This document shows, piece by piece, positions 19,089 through 26,867 of a stretch of DNA of 32,141 nucleotides. This DNA is from an uncultured Opitutales bacterium. Lineage in GTDB: Bacteria; Verrucomicrobiota; Verrucomicrobiia; Opitutales; Intestinicryptomonadaceae. The notes under the pieces are model-generated. The model was not told where the DNA came from. It searched no databases and was given only the letters and a program-made list of their open reading frames with translations. Positions within the stretch are counted from its first letter, which is position 1; every line of letters starts with the position of its first letter. The stretch lies in NCBI GenBank assembly GCA_944389215.1, contig CALXLN010000027.1, positions 1 through 32,141 on the forward strand, written 5' to 3'. The translations under genes and the position numbers were made by a program.

Positions 19089-19484
19089 TTTGTGAGGCCG
19101 TTTCCTGTGCGGGATTTGTGCGCTCATGCAAAGCTTTTTTAAGCGGTCGGCGCATTGTTGTTTTTTAGCGACTTCTTTCAAAGTTTTTTCTTGCAAAACC
19201 TTTAATCTCTTTGTGGAAGCGGGTTTATGGGCGAATGTCTTTGCGGTGGCGTTTTACCTCTCTGAAAAGATTGTTTTTTGAAAATGCGCCCCCGGAGATT
19301 TTGAATTGCAAGTTGCTGTTTATTATGTAATTAAAAAAAATATATAAAATAAGTTGACTCCGCTTTAGGGTCTGTTAGGTTACAACTCCAATTTGATTCA
19401 ACAAGAGAAGAAGATATTCGAGTCTGCCTGTTTCTTGTTGCCAAAATTTTATTATCCAAATTTTAACTTAGAATCAATTAACTA
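19089..19484 (+). other. 396-nt intergenic stretch upstream of nrdJ
   Basis: No open frame with coding character, tRNA or clear terminator is visible. Part of it is T-rich (19140-19210). The 3' part is strongly AT-rich (19321-19350) just before the nrdJ promoter. I searched by eye for a cobalamin riboswitch B12 box and an NrdR box and saw neither. Confidence 0.5.
19354..19381 (+). promoter_or_regulatory. probable nrdJ promoter
   Basis: TTGACT (19354-19359) is followed after 16 nt by TAGGTT (19376-19381), behind an A/T-rich block that could act as an UP element. The leader to the ATG would be about 95 nt. The -10 box is poor, so the start is uncertain. Confidence 0.4.
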
Positions 19485-22400
19485 ATGGCGAAAATAATTG
19501 TAGACGGGAATCAAACGCTTGATTTGGGCAAAAAGGGCCCGGCTGGCGGATTCAAATTTGAAAGAGTTTTTACAAAAGCTGGCACGTTCGCGTACGACAC
19601 TGCAAGGTGGGTGCGGCATGATATAAAAATGTTCGCGGCGGGCGAAACGGTTTTTGAAAGGAAAAACGTGGAAGTTCCCGCGCATTGGGGCGAAAACGCT
19701 CTTAAGATTACCGTCAGCAAATATATTTTCGGAAAAGAAAAAGGCACTCCGGAATACGAAGATTCCATTAAGCAGATTTTTGACAGAATCGCCAATACTT
19801 ATACTGTTTGGGGATTTCAAATGGGATACTTCGCCGACGAGAAATCGGCGCTGGTTTACAATCAGGAAATGAAATATATGCTCCTGCACCAAATATGGGC
19901 TCCCAATAGCCCGGTTTGGTTCAATATAGGGCAATGGGAACAATGGCGTTGGGGGCGCCCGGATTTGCGCGATGTTTTGGGCAATAAAGGCAACGACGCA
20001 TATTACGGCGTGGAAACGAAGAAGGGCGTTGAAGCCAAGAAAGCAGTTAATGCTTATGCGAATCCGCAGGCAAGCGCATGCTTTATTCTCGGTGTAAAAG
20101 ATTCGATGGAGGCCATTTTAAAGCATCAATACACCGAAGGCAGCATATTTTCAAGCGGTTCTGGAATCGGCATAAACATATCTTCAATACGAAGCGAAGG
20201 CGAACCCATTGCGGGAAAGGGATCGGCGTCTGGACCGCTTTCTTTCGACAGAGGCTGGGACAGAATGGCGGGCGCCATCAAGTCCGGCGGCAAGACGCGC
20301 CGCGCGGCTCGTATGGTTGTAATGTATTCAGACCATCCCGACGTGTTTGAATTTGTAAAAACAAAATTCCGCCAAGAGGAAATAGCAAAAGTCATACTTC
20401 AGGAACACAACGTTCAATACGGCCTGCGCAAGCTGGCGGAAATTAAAATAAAAGACGGTTCTCCGGAGGAGCAAATTGCCGCAAAAATGCTTCTGTCCAC
20501 TCCGTTCGTTGTGGATAAGTCTTTCAGTCCCGCAATGGACGATTTAATTTACGGGCAGACACTTTCAAATCAAAACGCCAACCATACGGTTTCCATGAAG
20601 AGCGGATTTTGGGTGGCTTTTCAGAAAGGCGAAAAATATGCTACGCGCTGGGTAAAAGACCCGTCTCATATAGTCCGCGAATACGAGCCTATGGAGCTTC
20701 TCAATATCATGGCGGACGCTATTTGGAACAACGCCGAACCCGGATTGCACAACAACGACATCATTAACTTCTGGAGCACATTCCGCGACGAATGCATGAT
20801 AGAAACAAGCAATCCGTGCTCCGAATACCTTGGGCCGCTTTTCAGCTCGTGCAATTTAAGTTCGTTTAACGTGTTGAGGTTCTATCGCAACAACGAATTT
20901 GAAATAGAAAAATTCATGCACGCAGTACAAATCGCGATGCTTGCCGCCGATATGAACGTTTCAAAGGGAGGTTTCCCGATTCCCGAAATCGCCATAAACA
21001 CGGTAAACTATCGCACCACGGGCATAGGGTTGGCGAATATCGGAGGTTTGCTAATGTCGCTCGGAATTCCCTATGATTCTCCAAAGGGAAGAACTATAGC
21101 GGCAAGTTTGGCGTCGCTGTTGACTTCAACTTGCTACACAGTCAGCGCAAAGCTTTCTTCCATACTCGGCGAATTTACAAAATATCCCCTTATTAAGGGA
21201 AGCATGCGCAGGGTAATAAACATGCATTCGGTTATGAACGACGAGCTGAAAAAAACCGTCGGAATCAAAATTTCCGGAAAAGCGCCCACGAGCTTGCCGC
21301 ATGAAGAATCGTTTTCAGCTGAAGACGCAATCAATGGTTTCCACATGAGTATCGGGGCGGATAAAGTGGATGTCGGCGACGAATGGCTAAAGGTGGTTTC
21401 TCAGGCCGGCGAGCTCTGGCATTCGGTGCGCTCGGCGAAATCATTCCGCAACAGTTTTGTAACATGCATCGCGCCAACAGGCACAATCAGCGCGCCTCTG
21501 GGTATTTATGAGGAGGGTACAACTTCAGCTGAACCCGAATATTCCTTGGTAAAACACAAGCAGCTCAGCGGCGGAGGCACAATGACGCTCATAAACGGGC
21601 TCGTTCCAATGGGGCTCCAAAAGCTGGGATATTCATTCGAGCAGATTCTAACGATTATCGCAGAGGTTTCCGGCCTTGCGGGCGTGGAAAATTTCTTGCA
21701 GTCCCGCAAGATGAAAGACCGCGTGGAAATTCTCAAAAATCTGCGCGAAGGCGGCGAAATTTGCCGAGAAATAAGCGGGCGCATAGGTTCGTTCCGCGGC
21801 GACGACGAGTACCATGAATTCTTCTCGCGCTTGGCTTCTCTTTCCGAAAAAGGCAAACTTCCGATATCGGACATGTCTATATTCTACGGCTGCGGCCATA
21901 TGGAGGGGATACCGTGGGTCAACGAGGAAACCCTAAAAGTATTCGATTGCGCAAATATGGCTTTTGGCGGCACGCGCTGCATTGCCACGGAAGGCCATGT
22001 TAAAATGCTCGGAGCGCTCCAGCCTTTTATTTCCGGAGCTTCTTCAAAGACCATAAACATGCCTGCGAGCGCCACGGAAACCGACATTGTCAACAGCCTC
22101 ATAGAAAGCCATCAGCTGGGTGTAAAGTGTATAGCCATCTACCGCGACGGTTCCAAAGCCAATGCCGTGTACAGTACCCGCTTGGATTCAACTGAAATCC
22201 AGGAAGCGTGGCAGAAAGTTCTTGATACGGCCACGCAAATCCGCATGCAGGAACACGCCAACCCGATCCGCAAGCGTTTGCCGTATCGCCGTTGGGGGCA
22301 GACCGTGAAATTTACCGTAGGCGAGGAAATCAACGGCTTTATGACTGTCGGAATTTCCGAAAACGGCTATTGCGGTGAAATATTTGGCTCTCTGGGGCAG

Positions 22401-22904
22401 GGAGGTTCGTTTATCAACGGCATGTTTGGCGCCTTCTGCAAGGCTTTCTCAATAGCATTGCAGTACGGAGTCCCGTTTGACGATTTCATATCGTCTTTCC
22501 GCTACATGTCGTTCGATCCGTCGGGATGGGTGAAAATCGGGGAATATCAGGATGAAAACAAACCCGAAATCCATACTTGCAAGAGCATAGTGGACTTGCT
22601 CATGCAGCTGTTGGACTGGATGTTCCCGTCCGAAAACGGGCGCCGCTTGCGTTCGCTGGACCAGAACTACATAAGCGCAATGTTCAGAAATTCGTCGAAT
22701 ACTCTGACCGTCGACAGCATAAGCAAAGAGCCTATGCAAACGGAATTGCCGCTCATGACGTCGCAGCCTGCGAAAAAAATAAAGATTAATGCCATGAGCA
22801 GCGCGTTGACTTGCCCGAAATGCCATTCGTATGCCTACGTATTCGACGGCAAATGCCGTTCTTGCAGAGACTGCGGATACAAAGACGGCGGCTGCGGGGC
22901 GTAA
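19485..22904 (+). CDS. nrdJ: adenosylcobalamin-dependent (class II) ribonucleoside-diphosphate reductase
   Basis: 1139 aa. It makes deoxyribonucleotides using a B12-generated thiyl radical and needs no oxygen. Recognisable parts are the active-site cysteine in SACFILGVKDSMEAI (Cys about 199), the GSGIGINISSIRSEGEPI substrate loop, NPCSE (443-447), TCIAPTGTISAPLGIYEEG, YGCGHMEGIPWVNEE, and DCANMAFGGTRC of the second half. The long C-terminal region, KFTVGEEINGFMTVGISENG and beyond, is typical of the large B12-dependent form. It ends in a zinc-ribbon-like tail with C1110, C1113, C1124, C1127 and C1130, plus C1137, which in relatives serves re-reduction. Start ATG 19485 has no Shine-Dalgarno sequence. 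Monocistronic with a terminator. Its use implies B12 supply or synthesis and fits an anaerobic life. Confidence 0.96.
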   Translation: MAKIIVDGNQTLDLGKKGPAGGFKFERVFTKAGTFAYDTARWVRHDIKMFAAGETVFERKNVEVPAHWGENALKITVSKYIFGKEKGTPEYEDSIKQIFDRIANTYTVWGFQMGYFADEKSALVYNQEMKYMLLHQIWAPNSPVWFNIGQWEQWRWGRPDLRDVLGNKGNDAYYGVETKKGVEAKKAVNAYANPQASACFILGVKDSMEAILKHQYTEGSIFSSGSGIGINISSIRSEGEPIAGKGSASGPLSFDRGWDRMAGAIKSGGKTRRAARMVVMYSDHPDVFEFVKTKFRQEEIAKVILQEHNVQYGLRKLAEIKIKDGSPEEQIAAKMLLSTPFVVDKSFSPAMDDLIYGQTLSNQNANHTVSMKSGFWVAFQKGEKYATRWVKDPSHIVREYEPMELLNIMADAIWNNAEPGLHNNDIINFWSTFRDECMIETSNPCSEYLGPLFSSCNLSSFNVLRFYRNNEFEIEKFMHAVQIAMLAADMNVSKGGFPIPEIAINTVNYRTTGIGLANIGGLLMSLGIPYDSPKGRTIAASLASLLTSTCYTVSAKLSSILGEFTKYPLIKGSMRRVINMHSVMNDELKKTVGIKISGKAPTSLPHEESFSAEDAINGFHMSIGADKVDVGDEWLKVVSQAGELWHSVRSAKSFRNSFVTCIAPTGTISAPLGIYEEGTTSAEPEYSLVKHKQLSGGGTMTLINGLVPMGLQKLGYSFEQILTIIAEVSGLAGVENFLQSRKMKDRVEILKNLREGGEICREISGRIGSFRGDDEYHEFFSRLASLSEKGKLPISDMSIFYGCGHMEGIPWVNEETLKVFDCANMAFGGTRCIATEGHVKMLGALQPFISGASSKTINMPASATETDIVNSLIESHQLGVKCIAIYRDGSKANAVYSTRLDSTEIQEAWQKVLDTATQIRMQEHANPIRKRLPYRRWGQTVKFTVGEEINGFMTVGISENGYCGEIFGSLGQGGSFINGMFGAFCKAFSIALQYGVPFDDFISSFRYMSFDPSGWVKIGEYQDENKPEIHTCKSIVDLLMQLLDWMFPSENGRRLRSLDQNYISAMFRNSSNTLTVDSISKEPMQTELPLMTSQPAKKIKINAMSSALTCPKCHSYAYVFDGKCRSCRDCGYKDGGCGA

Positions 22905-22950
22905 AGATTTTTGATAGAAATATGTTGCCGGTGATTTTATCACCCAAACA

Positions 22951-22975
22951 CGCCGATTTTTCGGCGGGTTTTTTT
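22951..22975 (+). terminator. rho-independent terminator after nrdJ
   Basis: CGCCGA (22951-22956), four-T loop, TCGGCG (22961-22966), then GG and seven T (22969-22975). The following 22976-23215 contains AT-rich leader sequence of the next operon and no gene. Confidence 0.88.
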
Positions 22976-23215
22976 GCAGCGCGGGGAATGCGGGCGCGCT
23001 ATAAAAACAAACGCGAATCAAAAACTATTGAAAACCGGTTCGTCTAACGGCGCCTGCGCATTCAGAAGAATTTTTTAAGCGTTAAATTCTGGCGGATTGT
23101 TTGGAATTCTCCGGTGTAAAATACGGTCGGAATTTTCGGAAGGAAATAGAGAAATTAAAACTATTTTTAAAGAATTTTGTTGAGAGAATCGGCCGCAGTG
23201 CTAATGTTTCCCTAT

Positions 23216-24079
23216 ATGAATTTAACGGATACTGTCGCGATTCTCGGAACGGGGCTGTTGGGAGCTTCGCTTGCGCGGGCTTTGAAGGGGCGAAACGCCG
23301 CAAAAAAAATAAAGGCGTGGTCCCGCAGCGAATCCACAAGGGCTAAATGCCGCGCTTTGGCGGATATCTTCGACGAAGTTTGCGAAACCCCCCGGGAGGC
23401 GGTTTCAGACGCCGATTTGATTGTTTTATGCGCTCCTACAGACAATATTCCGGTTCTGGCCGCGGATATATCGAGAAATTTAAAAGAGGGCGCCATTGTT
23501 ACGGATGTAGGCAGTGTGAAATCCGCCATATGCGGCAAATGCGGAAAAATTTTTTCGGGTTCTGGCGCGGTTTTTGTGGGCTCCCATCCAATGGCGGGTT
23601 CGGAAAAAATAGGGATAGATTTTTCAGACGAAAAATTATTTGAAAATCGCCCTTGTTTTGTTGTGTCCGACAATCCGAACGCACCCGCAGTAAAAATATT
23701 GGAGGATTTTTGGTCTGCCATAGGCATGCGCGTTTATCGGACTAATGCCGGCCACCACGATTTTATCGTTGCGCGCATAAGCCATCTTCCGCATCTTATT
23801 GCCGGGACTCTTTGCGTCAGCGCCTCAAAATCCTCGGACGATTTGCGCAAATACTGCGGTCCCGGATTTAGGGATACTACGCGCGTGGCCTCCGGTTCAC
23901 CCGAAATATGGGAATCCATCATAGCCGACAACCGGCCGGAAATTCTGGCGGCTCTCAAGGACTATCGCGACGATTTAAACGCGCTAATTGCCAATATTGA
24001 AGACGGCGATTTTTGTGCGGTATCGGAACGCTTGCGCGCAGCAAAAAAATACAGGGACGAACTCCAAAAAAAATCATAA
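23216..24079 (+). CDS. tyrA: prephenate dehydrogenase
   Basis: 287 aa from ATG 23216. It converts prephenate to 4-hydroxyphenylpyruvate with NAD(P)+ for tyrosine. The N-terminal Rossmann motif is VAILGTGLLGASLARAL; DLIVLCAPTDNIP, the VTDVGSVK strand and the GSHPMAGSEKIGI loop with the catalytic His (about 124) follow. Then come HDFIVARISHLPHLIAGTL and GFRDTTRVASGSPEIW of the helical dimerisation domain. No ACT domain or chorismate mutase is attached, so it is the short TyrA form. Upstream in-frame starts (ATG 23204, TTG 23177) are possible, but the family begins close to the Rossmann strand. The gene ends 4 nt before aroA. Confidence 0.93.
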   Translation: MNLTDTVAILGTGLLGASLARALKGRNAAKKIKAWSRSESTRAKCRALADIFDEVCETPREAVSDADLIVLCAPTDNIPVLAADISRNLKEGAIVTDVGSVKSAICGKCGKIFSGSGAVFVGSHPMAGSEKIGIDFSDEKLFENRPCFVVSDNPNAPAVKILEDFWSAIGMRVYRTNAGHHDFIVARISHLPHLIAGTLCVSASKSSDDLRKYCGPGFRDTTRVASGSPEIWESIIADNRPEILAALKDYRDDLNALIANIEDGDFCAVSERLRAAKKYRDELQKKS

Positions 24080-24083
24080 AATT

Positions 24084-26087
24084 ATGCCGTCAAAAATTGC
24101 CGTAAAACCTTTCAAAGGCCGTTGCCGGGCGAGCGTCCGCGCGCCGGGCTCAAAGAGTATCACCAACAGGGCGTTGCTGTTGTCGGTTCTTGCAGGGGGA
24201 AAGACCACGCTTAACGGAGCCCTTTTTTCTCGCGACACTTTAATAATGGCAGACTGCCTTTCAAAGCTCGGATATGTCGTAAACCTTGATAAATACGAAA
24301 ACAAAATCACAGTGGAGTCCGTTCTCGACGCCGTTCCGAACTCAGAGGCAGACTTGTATGTGGGAAATGCCGGAACCGCTGCGCGTTTTATAACGGCTTT
24401 GGTTGCCCTTCGGGGCAAGGGGGGACGCTATTCCTTCGACTCCGACAAGGCAATGTATGCGCGTCCGATTAAAGGCTTGGTAAATGCCTTAAAGTCGCAG
24501 GGGACGGAATTTGAATTTTTAGGCGAACAAAATCATTTTCCATTCAAAGTCAAGACCTGCGGCTTGCGCGGAGGCGAAATACAAATAGACGCCGAAGCCT
24601 CAAGCCAAATGCTGTCGGCGCTTCTAATGGTTGCTCCGATGGCCGAAACTTCGGTGGTGGTAAAACTGGTGGGAGAAACCGTTTCAAGGCCGTTTATTGA
24701 AATGACTTTAAAAGTTATGCGCGAATTCGGCTTTGAATCAAAGGTCGTAGACAAAAACACATTCGAGATAGCAAAATCGCAAAAGCATATATTCCAGGAA
24801 CGCGAATTTAATATCGAACCAGACGCCACCGCGGCAAGCTATTTTGCCGTTTTACCCGCAATAATAGGCGGAGTATGCGAACTTCAAGGATTCGCCGGTT
24901 GCCGGATGCAGGGCGACGCTGCTTTCGTAGACATTTTAGAAGAGTTGGGCTTGATAAAAACAAAAAAAGTCGGGGGCAATCTTCTAGTTTTTGGTTCTGA
25001 CCAAAAAGTTTTTCCCGAAAGAGTGGAATTGGATTTTAACGATATTTCCGACACGTTTTTAACTTTGGCGGCGGTTTCCCCTCTCTTGCCTTTTGAATTA
25101 AAAATAAAAGGAATAGCGCATACCCGGCGCCAGGAGACGGATAGAGTTGCCGCGATGGCAAACGAACTCCGCAAATTCTGCGCCAAAGTAGACGAGGATG
25201 CTGACGGAATGCGCATAATTCCCTTTACCCGCGAAGAACTCCGCAAAAAAATTTCCGCGCCCGTTATGGTCAATACTTACGACGACCATCGCATGGCTAT
25301 GAGTTTCGCAATTCTGGCGTCTGTTGATTTGTTCGGAGACGGCAGGGAATGGATTGAAATTGAAAATCCGGATTGCGTTTCTAAAACATGGGAGGATTTT
25401 TTTGAAGAGCTGTATTCTGCTCGCTCCAGTTCGGAAGATTTGCGCATTGTTGCGGTCGACGGAGGGGCTGCGGTAGGCAAGTCAAGCGTTTCAAAAGAGT
25501 GTTCGCGAATCTTGGACTACATGCATATCGATACCGGCGCGCATTATCGAACCGTAACGTACGGATTGCTTGCGGACTCTATTTCTCCGCTCGACGCCGA
25601 CGCTATAGATTCGCATTTAAAAAATCTTAAAATTGGCACGGTTTTGGACGGAAATTCTGCCCGCATTGCCATCAACGGCGTTCTAGTCCCCGACGCTGAA
25701 ATCAGAACGGAGCGCATAAACGCAAATGTGGCGCAGTTTGCGGCAATTCAAAAAGTAAGGGATTTTCTGAAAAACTACCAGCGTTCAATGTCTGATTTCG
25801 CGCGCGAAAACGGTTTCTCGGGGATGATAATGGAGGGTCGCGATATAGGATCCGTCATTTTTCCCGATGCGAACGTGCGCATATTTTTGGATGCCGATGA
25901 GCAAACCCGGGCAAAGCGCAGGTCTATGGAAGGTATAAACGATTCCATACGCCAGCGGGATGCATTGGATAAAACCCGCAAAACAGCGCCTCTTTTGTGC
26001 CCGGAAGACGCGGAACTCATAGACACGTCCGACATGACAAAAGAAGAAGTGGTCGATAAGACGCTTTCACTAATATTAGAATCGTAG
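24084..26087 (+). CDS. aroA-cmk: bifunctional EPSP synthase and cytidylate kinase (AroA-Cmk fusion)
   Basis: 667 aa. Residues 1 to about 445 are 3-phosphoshikimate 1-carboxyvinyltransferase: APGSKSITNR with Lys24, GNAGTAARF (94-102), EPDATAASYF (about 245-254) and RRQETDRVAAM near the end. Residues about 452-667 are cytidylate kinase: Walker A GGAAVGKSS (460-468), DTGAHYR (483-489), MEGRDIGSVIFPDA (about 583-596), and RQRDALDKTRKTAPL of the lid. The kinase phosphorylates CMP/dCMP. The DTGAMYR signature of most Cmk proteins has His in place of Met here. EPSP synthase residue G97 is kept; the position matching E. coli P101 is Phe. Start: ATG 24084, just after tyrA; a longer frame from 23988 would overlap tyrA and has no family match. 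Confidence 0.95.
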   Translation: MPSKIAVKPFKGRCRASVRAPGSKSITNRALLLSVLAGGKTTLNGALFSRDTLIMADCLSKLGYVVNLDKYENKITVESVLDAVPNSEADLYVGNAGTAARFITALVALRGKGGRYSFDSDKAMYARPIKGLVNALKSQGTEFEFLGEQNHFPFKVKTCGLRGGEIQIDAEASSQMLSALLMVAPMAETSVVVKLVGETVSRPFIEMTLKVMREFGFESKVVDKNTFEIAKSQKHIFQEREFNIEPDATAASYFAVLPAIIGGVCELQGFAGCRMQGDAAFVDILEELGLIKTKKVGGNLLVFGSDQKVFPERVELDFNDISDTFLTLAAVSPLLPFELKIKGIAHTRRQETDRVAAMANELRKFCAKVDEDADGMRIIPFTREELRKKISAPVMVNTYDDHRMAMSFAILASVDLFGDGREWIEIENPDCVSKTWEDFFEELYSARSSSEDLRIVAVDGGAAVGKSSVSKECSRILDYMHIDTGAHYRTVTYGLLADSISPLDADAIDSHLKNLKIGTVLDGNSARIAINGVLVPDAEIRTERINANVAQFAAIQKVRDFLKNYQRSMSDFARENGFSGMIMEGRDIGSVIFPDANVRIFLDADEQTRAKRRSMEGINDSIRQRDALDKTRKTAPLLCPEDAELIDTSDMTKEEVVDKTLSLILES

Positions 26088-26092
26088 ATAAA

Positions 26093-26755
26093 ATGCGTCC
26101 CAGATATTTTAAATTTCCCGATAGATTGAATTATGTTTACAAGGGAGCGTGGCATCTTATTTCGATAATTTGCGATGTCTTTGGGCGCATAGAGCTTTAC
26201 GGGTACGAGAATGTTCCGTCGCAGCCTTGCATAATAGTATGCAACCACGTCAGCTATCTAGATCCTTTTGCGGTTGGATTCTTCCATGAAACAAAACTTT
26301 GCGCTGTGGCGAGGGATACCTTGATGAACGGGCGCATAAGCGGTCCTATTTTCAGGAATATGAACGCAATTCCCATAAAGAGGGGGCAATCCGGAAACCT
26401 TGGCGCGTTTAGGGAAATTCTCGCCCAGGTAAAAGACAATAAAAGCGTAATAATTTTTCCTGAAGGCACCCGCAGCGAAGACGGCACTCTTTTAAATGGT
26501 AAAGCCGGAGCTGGACTGTTGGCAATAAAAGCGGGCATACCAATACTTCCGATGCGCTCGTTCGGTATGTGGGATGTTTTGCCTAAATCCAATAGGCTTT
26601 CCGGCGGGCACAGGATTTTGCTGTGCGCAGGCAAACCTATTTATCCCGACGAAATAGACCCCGGGAAAAAACATCCGGACAGGGCGCAGATTATAGTCGA
26701 TAAAATAATGGAAAAAATATCTGAGATACAACCTCCGGTCTTGGAGGAGATTTGA
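26093..26755 (+). CDS. plsC: 1-acyl-sn-glycerol-3-phosphate acyltransferase
   Basis: 220 aa. It acylates lysophosphatidic acid to phosphatidic acid at the inner membrane. The acyltransferase motif I NHVSYLD (51-57, the NHx4D catalytic pair), the substrate-binding region IPIKRGQSGN, motif III FPEGTRS (122-128) and GIPILPM (motif IV) are all present. A mildly hydrophobic N-terminal stretch (about 17-30) may associate it with the membrane. It starts 5 nt after the aroA-cmk stop, so it is the last gene of the tyrA-aroA-cmk-plsC operon; cmk next to plsC is also seen in other bacteria. No clear terminator follows. Confidence 0.93.
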   Translation: MRPRYFKFPDRLNYVYKGAWHLISIICDVFGRIELYGYENVPSQPCIIVCNHVSYLDPFAVGFFHETKLCAVARDTLMNGRISGPIFRNMNAIPIKRGQSGNLGAFREILAQVKDNKSVIIFPEGTRSEDGTLLNGKAGAGLLAIKAGIPILPMRSFGMWDVLPKSNRLSGGHRILLCAGKPIYPDEIDPGKKHPDRAQIIVDKIMEKISEIQPPVLEEI

Positions 26756-26794
26756 CTCGAATTTCTACAGCTGCCGACTAAAAAATTTCCGCTC

Positions 26795-26806
26795 GAAAAC
26801 GTTTTC
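26795..26806. repeat. 12-bp perfect palindrome between convergent genes
   Basis: GAAAACGTTTTC lies in the 112-nt gap between the plsC stop and the stop of the minus-strand hydrolase gene. It is too short and T-poor to be a good terminator; it may be a protein-binding site or chance. Confidence 0.3.
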
Positions 26807-26867
26807 AGGGGCGCAAGAATTTTGCACCGCATTGCAGTAAGTGTGGATTTTATCGGATTAACCTGCG

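Noticed and set aside
19089..19484. Cobalamin riboswitch or NrdR box upstream of nrdJ
   Set aside because: Expected for a B12-dependent reductase, but I could not find the B12 box or an NrdR palindrome; a covariance-model search would be decisive.
23988..24083. Longer start for aroA-cmk that overlaps tyrA
   Set aside because: The extra residues match no AroA N terminus; ATG 24084 lies 4 nt after the tyrA stop and leads straight into the family sequence.
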